DNA from: JBLNDG01 sp050261415 | GTDB lineage: Bacteria; Bacillota; Clostridia; Lutisporales; Lutisporaceae | Length of the DNA stretch: 12,000 nucleotides | Direction of reading: 5' to 3' | Assembly (NCBI GenBank): GCA_050261415.1 | Contig: JBLNDG010000032.1 | Span: 1-12,000, forward strand | Shown: in pieces, positions 6,145 through 12,000 of the stretch | Layout of the letters: every line of letters begins with the position of its first letter | How positions within the stretch are numbered: the stretch's first letter is position 1 | The notes under the pieces: generated by a model | What the model was told of the DNA's origin: nothing | Database searches by the model: none | Seen by the model: only the letters and a program-made list of their open reading frames with translations | Program-made: the position numbers and the translations under genes

Positions 6145-7096
6145 AATAATTGATAAAGCAGAAGACTCTGATTTTTCAATACCGGTCTGGATGACAAAAG
6201 AAAATGATTATTCGGCAACTAATAAAAAGTGTTTAAAAAACAAATTTCTAGGCAGGATATTGAAGTCACTTTCCATGGTAATGCAAAATGAAATATACAG
6301 CGAACGCTTTGTTCAAAGGAAAGGCTTTTTGCAAATTATTGATCCAAGGGTTAAACTGCTGACCTTTATCCTGTACATGATTGTATGCAGTCTTGCCCGG
6401 GGCTTATTAACACTGATTTTTCTGGCATTTGTGCCTTTGTTGTATGCAGTTCTATCAGGTCTAAATATAAAAGATTTTATAAGGAGAGTATGGCTCATAC
6501 TGCCTGTATTTGTCCTAGTACTGTCAATTCCTGCAGCTACAAGTATTTTTATTAAAGGAAAGCCACTGTTCTATTTATACAATGGAGCGCCTGCAGATCT
6601 CATTTTTATTACCATACCCGGTAAAATCTATTTTTCACAGGAAGGTTCTGCTGCTGTAGTTAAAATGGCAGTGCGTATCGGCGCTTCAATATCCTTTGGA
6701 TATTTACTTATAATGACCACCAGATGGACTGAGCTAACCAAGTCATTGGGGGTGCTAAAAATACCTTTTATTATTATAACGATTCTGAATATGACATATA
6801 AATATATATTTATCCTGGTTAGAATCTCCTATGAGATGATGGAGGCAAGGTTCCTGAGGGAAGTTGGAGATATTGATAATAGAAAGAACAGGGGATTTAT
6901 TGCAAATAGGATTTCTTTTCTTTTTATAAAATCCAGCTATCTAAGTGAAGAAATATATTATGCAATGAAAAGCAGGGGGTACACCGGGGAACCTGTATGC
7001 TTGAGAGCCTTTGAATTTAAAAGTACTGACATTCTATGGGTTGTTTCAAATGCATCAATCGTTTTATTTTTATTGATAGGAGAGTTGTTGCTTTGA
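6137..7096 (+). CDS. cbiQ: CbiQ, ECF transporter T (coupling) component
   Basis: A 319-residue membrane protein overlapping cbiM by 8 bp; the upstream purine-rich stretch is only a weak ribosome binding site, so translational coupling is likely. The first 65 residues are a cytoplasmic extension (SIPVWMTKENDYSATNKK and so on) of the kind also found in clostridial CbiQ proteins. The family phrase IIDPRVKLLTF (68-78) follows and leads into several membrane segments. The two coupling-helix motifs that contact the ATPase are present as EAR (236-238) and AMKSRGYTG (276-284); the second is the canonical AxxxRG form. It joins CbiM to the CbiO dimer. Confidence 0.9.
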   Translation: MNKIIDKAEDSDFSIPVWMTKENDYSATNKKCLKNKFLGRILKSLSMVMQNEIYSERFVQRKGFLQIIDPRVKLLTFILYMIVCSLARGLLTLIFLAFVPLLYAVLSGLNIKDFIRRVWLILPVFVLVLSIPAATSIFIKGKPLFYLYNGAPADLIFITIPGKIYFSQEGSAAVVKMAVRIGASISFGYLLIMTTRWTELTKSLGVLKIPFIIITILNMTYKYIFILVRISYEMMEARFLREVGDIDNRKNRGFIANRISFLFIKSSYLSEEIYYAMKSRGYTGEPVCLRAFEFKSTDILWVVSNASIVLFLLIGELLL

Positions 7097-7845
7097 GTGA
7101 AGTAAGTAAAGATATCATATTTCATTTAAATAACGTTACATTCGCATATCCTCTTGAAAATCCCATTCTGAAGGATATATACCTGGACATATACAAGCAG
7201 GATAGAACTGCAATATTGGGGGCTAACGGCTGTGGTAAATCAACTCTGCTTAAGATATTTGCGGGTTTGCTCCATCCCCAAGGCGGATTATTCCAAGCTT
7301 TTGGAGACAAAGTAACGGAAAAATCCTTTGATAATGATGCATACTCCAAGGAATATCACAGAAAAGTGGGTTTCATATTTCAGGACTCAGATGTTCAGCT
7401 TTTTTGTGCCACTGTTGAGGAGGAAATTGCTTTTGGGCCGCTTCAATTAGGGTTAAAGGAGAATGAAGTCAGAAGCAGGATAAATGATGTTATTAATATG
7501 CTCAACATAGAGCATTTGAGAAACAGGACCCCATTTAAGCTGAGCGGGGGTGAAAAAAAGAAAGTGGCTGTAGCATCGGTACTTATAATGAACCCGGAGG
7601 TCTTAATACTTGATGAGCCTACCAACGGACTGGATCCAAGATCTCAAAGGTGGCTGATAAATTTACTTAATCATCTTAATAATGCGGGAAAAACCTTAAT
7701 AGTATCTACTCATAACCTTGAACTGGTCCATGAAATATCAGATAGAGCAATATTATTTAGCGAAAATCATAAAATTGCAGCTGATTTACCGACAATCAAT
7801 ATAATAGAGAATAAAAATCTCTTAAGAAGTGCCAATTTTATATAA
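7093..7845 (+). CDS. cbiO: CbiO, ECF transporter ATPase
   Basis: I choose the TTG at 7093, giving 250 residues. It overlaps the cbiQ stop in the tetranucleotide TTGA and has AGGAGAG (7078-7084) at an ideal 8 bp. An in-frame ATG at 7036 lies deep inside cbiQ and would add 19 residues not seen in the family. Motifs in this numbering are Walker A GANGCGKST (43-51), Q-loop Q97 in FIFQDSDVQLF, signature LSGGE (150-154), Walker B LILDEP (171-176) with catalytic E175, and the switch H207 in VSTHN. FQDSDVQLF and FGPLQLGL are typical of CbiO/EcfA proteins. A single ATPase gene suggests a homodimer, as in classic CbiMNQO. Confidence 0.93.
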   Translation: MSEVSKDIIFHLNNVTFAYPLENPILKDIYLDIYKQDRTAILGANGCGKSTLLKIFAGLLHPQGGLFQAFGDKVTEKSFDNDAYSKEYHRKVGFIFQDSDVQLFCATVEEEIAFGPLQLGLKENEVRSRINDVINMLNIEHLRNRTPFKLSGGEKKKVAVASVLIMNPEVLILDEPTNGLDPRSQRWLINLLNHLNNAGKTLIVSTHNLELVHEISDRAILFSENHKIAADLPTINIIENKNLLRSANFI

Positions 7846-7847
7846 GC

Positions 7848-7898
7848 ATAATTTGGGGAAGCATGGAAATTCCGAATAAACATGCTCATAAAAATTAT
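7848..7898 (+). repeat. Nested inverted repeat after cbiO
   Basis: ATAATTT (7848-7854) pairs with AAATTAT (7892-7898), and inside it AGCATG (7860-7865) pairs with CATGCT (7881-7886). No T run follows, so it is not a standard terminator, but it sits where the cbi operon would end and just before a MerR-type promoter. It may reduce readthrough or protect the 3' end of the message. Confidence 0.3.
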
Positions 7899-7900
7899 AC

Positions 7901-7931
7901 TTAACTTGGAGTTAACTCCATGTGATAAGAT
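7901..7931 (+). promoter_or_regulatory. MerR-type promoter/operator, degenerate copy
   Basis: TTAACT (7901-7906) and TAAGAT (7926-7931) are separated by 19 bp that contain a near-perfect dyad, ACTTGGAGTTAACTCCATGT (7904-7923). A long 19-bp spacer with a central palindrome is the hallmark of MerR-regulated promoters. It is nearly identical to the copy at 9860-9890 but carries a changed -35 (TTAACT instead of TTGACT) and one arm mismatch. No intact gene follows it. Confidence 0.65.
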
Positions 7932-8118
7932 GTTTTACGGAGATGTAACTATGGTATAAGAAAATACTGTTTAAAAGAAAAAGTACTTATACTAAGTGAG
8001 GATCATGAATTAGTATGATTCCGGTATAGATTTAATGATGAGAGAATATAAGATATTAATATTTGAAAATATATGATATTGGCGGTACTGAAAACAGAAA
8101 TAGAAACAACTGAAAGTA
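7932..8118 (+). other. No recognisable gene
   Basis: This stretch downstream of the degenerate MerR-type promoter has stops in all forward frames and only very short open stretches. An SD-like AGTGAGG followed by ATG AAT TAG occurs near 8000, which resembles the AGTGAGG at about 9924 after the intact promoter copy. I could not recognise a protein in any frame. It may be the leader or the remains of a deleted gene. Confidence 0.4.
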
Positions 8119-8676
8119 ATGTTTCAGAATAAATCAAAAGTAATACTGAAGGAAGCAATTTTGGAATTAAAGGAAATATCACTGAAGGATAAAGAACTTT
8201 TTAAGGATATTGGTTATGTAAGTTCAGACTATATATTCTCATATATATATATGTACAGCGATCTCTACAAGTTAAAAATGTACCATGATGATTAAGACAA
8301 TAATCATACGCTCAAATGCCGGGAGGCCGTCATTCTATATGCCTCTGGGGGATACTGAATATGGTATAGAGCTTGTTTTGCAGTACTGCCGTAAAAACCC
8401 GGCTCAAACCTCACTTTACCAAGATACCGGGCAGCCATGTTGAAATATTTAAGGCTATGAATTATAAAATCAAGGAAGACAGAAATGCATTTGACTATAT
8501 ATATTCCAAGTCAGAACTGGCAGCCTATGATAAATGAGATGTCAAAAAATATGGATGTGGAGCTTATTAACAAGGAAGATGACATGGGATTGGCTGGTCT
8601 CAGAAGGTTTAAGGAGAATTACAATCCCTGCAACCTGCTTGCAAAGTACTCTGCTTGTCCGGATTTGCAATGTTAG
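8119..8676 (+). pseudogene. Decayed DUF2156 (phosphatidylglycerol lysyltransferase C-terminal-like) gene
   Basis: Pieces in successive frames together read like a DUF2156 protein, a GNAT-fold relative of the catalytic domain of MprF-type enzymes. Piece A (8119-8292) reads LKEISLKDKELFKDIGY and SSDYIFSYIYMYSDLYKLK, then hits TAA. Piece B, one frame on, reads IIIRSNAGRPSFYMPLGD. Piece C (about 8390-8534) reads HVEIFKAMNYKIKEDRNAF then DYIYSKSELAAYDK and stops. Piece D (about 8535-8676) reads VELINKEDDMGLAGLRRF then KENYNPCNLLAKY, the family's C-terminus. Family members have roughly 300 residues. Only about 190 remain, and most of the loss lies between C and D, in the core of the second acetyltransferase-like half. 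At least three frame changes and a deletion make it non-functional. The open frame 8485-8676 is only piece D plus out-of-frame sequence. Confidence 0.7.
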
Positions 8677-9737
8677 GATAAAAGCAGCATAGTGGTAGTT
8701 TATGTTTCTCTCTCTATATATATGATCCCAATATCTCATCATCTTTGTACCCCACTTTACATCTATTGACGGCAGCGGCAATCCATAGGCTAATTTTAAA
8801 GAAAGCTCCAGCATATTTACACCGGCGCCAAGGTTGGCTACCAGGGGACCGGATACCCGGGGGTTTATCTCTACCAACTTGGGCTTTCCTTCCCTTGAAT
8901 ACTTAAACTGTAAATTTATATTGTAGGAAAGGTTTAAATCTTTGATTATCCTTTTTGATATGTCAATAATCTCACCGTTCTTTTCTATGATGCACTCAGT
9001 TGCAATACCCATGGATGTCGCCATCCTCTGGCGGGGAATACATACAATCGTTTCACCATCCTTGCACACACAGTCCACACTGTATTCAGTACCCGGCAGG
9101 TATTCCATAATGAGAATATCCGGCATTTCATCGTATTGTTCCATATGACCCCTTAATAGTTCCCAGCATATTTTGGCAGTGCCCGGTCTTTCATTTAAAA
9201 TATCCACCTTTTCATCGGTTATTATGCGAAATCCCTTGCTGCCTTCAGATGATGCGGGCTTTATACATACTGCCTTGCCAGGGTACCCAATTCGAGTATA
9301 GCCTTTTCCATTTCCTCCAATGTAGATGTGCATCTATATTGAGGAATAAAACTTCTGTTTTCAAAATAGCCGTATAAGGTTGTCTTGTTATTGGCAATAC
9401 TAAGTTTTTCGACATCCGGTGTTATGATTACCTTAACCCCTGAACTATCAAACAGGGGAATATTACGGGATAATGTATCCAGTTCATCTCCGTATTGAGG
9501 TATTAAAGTAGTAATCTTCTCCTTTTGACATATAGCTTTGATGCTTTCTATATAATCCGGAGCCTTACCATGGGGTACTAAATATTTCTTACCTGTTACG
9601 GCAAAACCTATGGAGTCCTTATCTTCCCTATCTGCTGTAACTATATCTATATTCATATCCTTAATACCCTTCAGCGTCTCCAAATCCGATACGGTATCCA
9701 TGCTGTCCGATATTATCCATAATACTTTAAGGTTCAT
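8542..9737 (-). pseudogene. ATP-grasp domain protein (carbamoyl-phosphate-synthase-like), split by a frameshift
   Basis: The gene begins at the ATG at 9737 with AGGAGGG (9744-9750) upstream. The N-terminal piece (to 9261, 158 residues) is a pre-ATP-grasp domain starting MNLKVLWIISDSMDTVSD. It goes out of frame after EEMEKAILELG at the sequence GGGTACCC (about 9281-9288). One extra base there restores ELGYPGKAVCIKPASSEGS and the rest of the ATP-grasp core. That core includes the lid-like SSEGSKGFRII, MEYLPGTEYSVDC and the metal-ligand segment LVEINPRVSGPL. The second piece is open to 8542, but homology fades after KWGTKMMRYWDHIYRE (about 8710); the remainder is antisense to the decayed DUF2156 gene, so the original stop has probably been lost. 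Such proteins ligate an acid to an amine or amino acid using ATP; the substrate cannot be told. Confidence 0.75.
8707..8722. repeat. Dinucleotide tract (TC)n-(TA)n
   Basis: TCTCTCTCT followed by ATATATAT lies exactly where the ATP-grasp reading frame stops resembling its family (minus strand). Such tracts are prone to slippage. A one-base loss here would bring a TAA into frame shortly after YRE, so a slip could explain the missing natural stop. Confidence 0.5.
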
Positions 9738-9768
9738 AGAATTCCCTCCTCTTATGTACTCAAAGTAT

Positions 9769-9799
9769 ATTATAACAACTGGGCTGAAAAATAAAGCAA
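9769..9799 (-). promoter_or_regulatory. Promoter for the ATP-grasp gene
   Basis: On the minus strand an extended -10, TGTTATAAT, has its TATAAT at 9769-9774. A TTGCTT (9794-9799) lies 19 bp upstream of it as a possible -35. It points at the ATP-grasp start at 9737 and is divergent from the MerR-type promoter at 9860. Confidence 0.5.
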
Positions 9800-9859
9800 T
9801 TAGATATTTAATCAAACAGGAAGGAAAATTAAATAAATTTCCGGCATCTTAAAAAGTAC

Positions 9860-9890
9860 TTGACTTGGAGTTAACTCCAAGTGATAAGAT
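9860..9890 (+). promoter_or_regulatory. MerR-type promoter/operator driving the cupin-reductase gene
   Basis: TTGACT (9860-9865) and TAAGAT (9885-9890) are separated by 19 bp. A perfect 20-bp palindrome, ACTTGGAGTTAACTCCAAGT, covers 9863-9882. MerR-family activators bind such dyads and untwist the over-long spacer. Similar CTTGGAGT-N-ACTCCAAG operators are known for AdhR/NmlR-type regulators that respond to aldehydes or other electrophiles. The about 100-bp leader to the gene at 9993 holds two SD-like stretches (near 9924 and 9955) without start codons. No MerR gene is in the window. Confidence 0.8.
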
Positions 9891-9992
9891 ATTTTGCGAA
9901 GACTAAACTATAACATTTATAAGAGTGAGGGAGCAATAAATACTTGTTATAAATTGGAGGATATAATATAAGTTTTAAAAGGAGAATAAAAC

Positions 9993-11576
9993 ATGAATAA
10001 ATCAAACAATTTAAGTGAAAGTGTAATATTTCCGAAAGGAGAAAAAACTCCAGAGGCATTTGCAAAATATTTTATTGGTACCAGCTATCTTAAAATGCTT
10101 GTACCATTTGATAGTCCACTAAAATGCCCAATTGGAAATGTAACTTTTGAACCAGGATGCCGTAACAACTGGCATAAGCATCCGGGAGGACAGATTCTTT
10201 TAGTAACTGGTGGAAAAGGATGGTATCAGGAAGAAGGAAAACAGGCACTTAAACTACATGCAGGAGATGTAGTAGAAATACCTCCAAATGTGAAACACTG
10301 GCATGGCGCTGCAGCTGACAGCCGGTTTGTTCATATTGCAGTTGAGGCAGATGTATCAGCAGGCCCTGCCGAATGGCTGGAACCTGTAACGGATGAAGAA
10401 TACAACAAGTTGAAATACGAGGCGGGTAATATGGATAAAAAACTTGGCTTTGGATGTATGAGATTACCGCTTATTGATAAAAACGATCAGACATCCTTTG
10501 ACACAGAAAAGATAAACAAACTGGTAGATACTTTTTTGGAAAAAGGATTTACCTACTTTGATACTGCTTACACCTATCACAGCTACATGGGTGAAAACGC
10601 AATAAAAGAGGCACTTGTAAAAAGGCATAATAGGGATGAGTTTACATTTGCCACCAAACTTCCTATGAGAGATATAAATTCACAGGAAGACCAGGAACAG
10701 GTATTTAATGAACAGTTGGAAAAATGCGGTGTTGATTATTTCGATTATTATCTGCTCCACAATATTGGTGTCAATGCGTATAAGAAGGCATGCGAGCTTG
10801 ACAGCTTCGGTTTTGGAATAAATAAAAAGAAGGAAGGTAAGATAAGGAACTTTGGTATGTCATTCCATGATACACCTGAATTACTGGATGAGATTCTAAC
10901 TGCTCACCCGGAATTGGATTTTGTACAGCTGCAGATAAATTATATTGACTGGGAAAATACAGGCATTCAATCAAGAAAGTGCTATGAGACAGCCAGAAAG
11001 CATAACAAACCGATTATAGTAATGGAACCCTGTAAAGGCGGTACTCTTGCTTTAGTTCCGGATAAAGCAGAAAAGCTGATGAAGGAATATAACCCAAAGG
11101 CTTCCATACCATCCTGGGCAATCAGATTTGCTGCCAGTCAGGAAGGTGTTGTGATGGTACTTAGCGGGATGAATACAATGGACCATGTTCTTGATAATAC
11201 TTCCTATATGTCAGACTTCAAACCCCTGACAGAAGAAGAGTATAAGGTTATCAATCAGGTAACCGGGATTATCAACGAAAATACTGCAATTCATTGTACA
11301 ATCTGCAGGTACTGCGAAAAGGGCTACCCCAAAAGGATAGCCATACCGGATTACTTTGCATTATATAACAGTACAAAACGTGCTACGTCTGAAAATTTCT
11401 CAAGCCAGTTCGTGTATTATATAAACCTTACGGCAAACCATGGCAAGGCAAGCGATTGTATAGGCTGTAAACAATGTGAAAAGATATGTCCCCAGCATTT
11501 GAAGATAACAGCGCATTTAAAGGATGTATCTGCGGCATTCGACGTGGCACCACAGTTTCCTACCAGAAAAAAATAG
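9993..11576 (+). CDS. Cupin-aldo/keto reductase fusion with C-terminal 4Fe-4S motifs
   Basis: A 527-residue cytosolic protein started by ATG after AAAAGGAG (9977-9984). Residues 1 to about 140 form a cupin. Its metal-ligand positions are H61 and H63 in NWHKHPGGQ (Q67 in place of Glu) and H102/H104 in NVKHWHG. Residues 147-527 are a complete aldo/keto reductase of the ferredoxin-like subgroup. It begins MDKKLGFGCMRLPL and carries the tetrad D190, Y195, K222 and H256. Two C-terminal Cys motifs follow: CTICRYCEKGYP (435-446), with Tyr445 where the fourth Cys is expected, and a full CIGCKQCEKICP (489-500). In related genomes the two domains are usually separate neighbouring genes. An internal ATG at 10431 with GAGGCGGG before it fits a join by loss of a stop codon. 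Regulation is by the MerR-type promoter, so a role in detoxifying carbonyl compounds is likely but not shown. Confidence 0.9.
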   Translation: MNKSNNLSESVIFPKGEKTPEAFAKYFIGTSYLKMLVPFDSPLKCPIGNVTFEPGCRNNWHKHPGGQILLVTGGKGWYQEEGKQALKLHAGDVVEIPPNVKHWHGAAADSRFVHIAVEADVSAGPAEWLEPVTDEEYNKLKYEAGNMDKKLGFGCMRLPLIDKNDQTSFDTEKINKLVDTFLEKGFTYFDTAYTYHSYMGENAIKEALVKRHNRDEFTFATKLPMRDINSQEDQEQVFNEQLEKCGVDYFDYYLLHNIGVNAYKKACELDSFGFGINKKKEGKIRNFGMSFHDTPELLDEILTAHPELDFVQLQINYIDWENTGIQSRKCYETARKHNKPIIVMEPCKGGTLALVPDKAEKLMKEYNPKASIPSWAIRFAASQEGVVMVLSGMNTMDHVLDNTSYMSDFKPLTEEEYKVINQVTGIINENTAIHCTICRYCEKGYPKRIAIPDYFALYNSTKRATSENFSSQFVYYINLTANHGKASDCIGCKQCEKICPQHLKITAHLKDVSAAFDVAPQFPTRKK

Positions 11577-11603
11577 ACAGGAGACTAGTTACAGGATAAA
11601 TAA

Positions 11604-11927
11604 CCAATACAGAGTGTCCAGAAGTATTATAAAAAATTAGGAAGGGAATTAAAGGGTAAAATTGCAGTTAAGGTTCATTCTGGAGAACCAGGAGGAAATA
11701 ACTTTATAAAACCGGAATTTATGAAAGAATTAGTTGATTATGTTCATGGAACAATAGTTGAATGTAATACAGCTTATCCAGGTAGAAGAATGGACTCCAA
11801 AGAACATTGGAAAGCTATTGAAGAACATGGATTTACTAAACTGTTTACCGTAGATATTATGGATGAAGAAGGAGAAATGTATAATGCTCCCCATTGTCAA
11901 GACACGAAGAATGATTTTGTAAGTTAA
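11604..11927 (+). pseudogene. DUF362 family fragment, truncated at both ends
   Basis: The open frame reads YYKKLGRELKGKIAVKVHSG, then EPGGNNFIKPEFMKELVDYV, then GTIVECNTAYPGRRMDSKEH and FTVDIMDEEGEM. This is the N-terminal region of clostridial DUF362 proteins, which often carry Fe-S clusters and have about 370 residues. Only about 90 family-like residues remain. Upstream, GAT AAA TAA CCA (11595-11606) places a stop where the family has residues, and no start codon or usable ribosome binding site is present. Downstream of about 11878 the likeness ends abruptly; the final residues to the TAA at 11925 appear to come from inserted DNA. The open frame from ATG 11721 (68 codons) is part of this remnant. 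It lies 28 bp after the reductase stop, so it was probably once its operon partner. Confidence 0.7.
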
Positions 11928-12000
11928 TCTCCTTTCGTGTTTGATTTTAGGCAACGGCAGTAGCATCGCCAGTGTATACTTGAAATGGACAAAGTCCATC
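11878..12000 (-). mobile_element. Possible insertion-sequence end (partial, runs off the window)
   Basis: DUF362 likeness stops at about 11877, just before TGTATAATGCTCCCC, which starts with the TG common at IS ends. The next stretch, TTGTCAAGACAC, has the look of IS3-family termini, but no second end is in the window to compare. A minus-strand reading frame entering from the right ends at 11947, as expected for a transposase pointing to this end. A 7-bp inverted pair ACACGAA (11902-11908)/TTCGTGT (11934-11940) lies between. Position and family are inference. Confidence 0.4.
11947..12000 (-). CDS. Partial C-terminus, possible IS3-type transposase
   Basis: On the minus strand the last 17 codons of an open frame read DGLCPFQVYTGDATAVA followed by TAA at 11949-11947. 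The GLCPFQ segment recalls the GLSPVEYR-type ending of IS3-family OrfB transposases. Only the tail is inside the window, so this is a weak call. The alternative is that this is noncoding DNA with a chance frame. Confidence 0.35.
   Translation of the reverse strand, partial: DGLCPFQVYTGDATAVA

Noticed and set aside
7036..7092. ATG at 7036 as the cbiO start
   Set aside because: It lies inside cbiQ with no ribosome binding site; TTG 7093 with AGGAGAG and the TTGA overlap fits the family length.
8485..8676. Independent 63-residue gene
   Set aside because: Its second half is the C-terminus of the decayed DUF2156 gene and its first half is the same gene read out of frame.
9944..9967. Second promoter TTGTTA/TATAAT before the cupin-reductase gene
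   Set aside because: The spacer is only 12 bp, too short for a sigma-A promoter.
11721..11927. Independent 68-residue gene
   Set aside because: The frame continues upstream without a start and matches the interior of a DUF362 protein, so it is a fragment.
11902..11950. Terminator ACACGAA/TTCGTGT after the DUF362 fragment
   Set aside because: A 25-base loop and a poor T tract; more likely part of the inserted element or chance.
1..12000. CRISPR array, tRNA or rRNA genes
   Set aside because: No regularly spaced repeats with unique spacers and no tRNA- or rRNA-like sequence were seen on either strand.

Overview
The window looks like the chromosome of a low-GC Gram-positive anaerobe of the Clostridia. 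The reasons are the AT-rich DNA with consensus AGGAGG-type ribosome binding sites, the clostridial protein families (DUF3842, CooT, extended-N-terminus CbiQ, 4Fe-4S aldo/keto reductase, DUF2156, DUF362), and a MerR-type promoter of the kind common in Clostridium. A cellulolytic Ruminiclostridium-like host is a guess from family resemblance only.

Region 1 (1-4245) is an envelope-stress or metal-response locus. It holds a secreted Met/Gly-rich protein, a membrane-anchored protein with an uncharacterised C-terminal domain, and an OmpR-type response regulator with its sensor kinase. The kinase's outside loop carries a Met/His/Gly patch (SMHSMMGG) like the tail of the secreted protein. Four tandem 11-bp units lie upstream of the secreted-protein gene and two matching units lie upstream of the regulator gene, so the regulator probably controls both. 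A strong terminator closes the kinase gene. It is followed by the remnant of an ABC-2 drug-type permease with no N-terminus and no ATPase partner.

Region 2 (4282-7845) is a nickel/cobalt uptake and handling locus: DUF3842, the nickel-binding protein CooT, then CbiM (with a fused C-terminal PDGLE/CbiN-like part), CbiQ and CbiO. The cbi genes overlap and are probably translationally coupled. A large terminator hairpin sits directly in front of cbiM.

Region 3 (7846-12000) is decaying DNA around one live-looking gene. It holds a DUF2156 gene broken by frameshifts and an internal deletion, a convergent ATP-grasp gene split by a frameshift, and two near-identical MerR-type promoters with a 19-bp spacer. 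One of these promoters drives a cupin + Fe-S aldo/keto reductase fusion. Last comes a DUF362 fragment that appears to be cut by the end of an insertion sequence running off the right edge.

The most interesting signals are the Met-rich protein/two-component pair with a shared 11-bp operator code, the DUF3842-CooT-CbiMQO nickel module with its hairpin leader, and the cupin-reductase fusion, which keeps an SD-like sequence in front of the reductase start and has lost a cluster cysteine.
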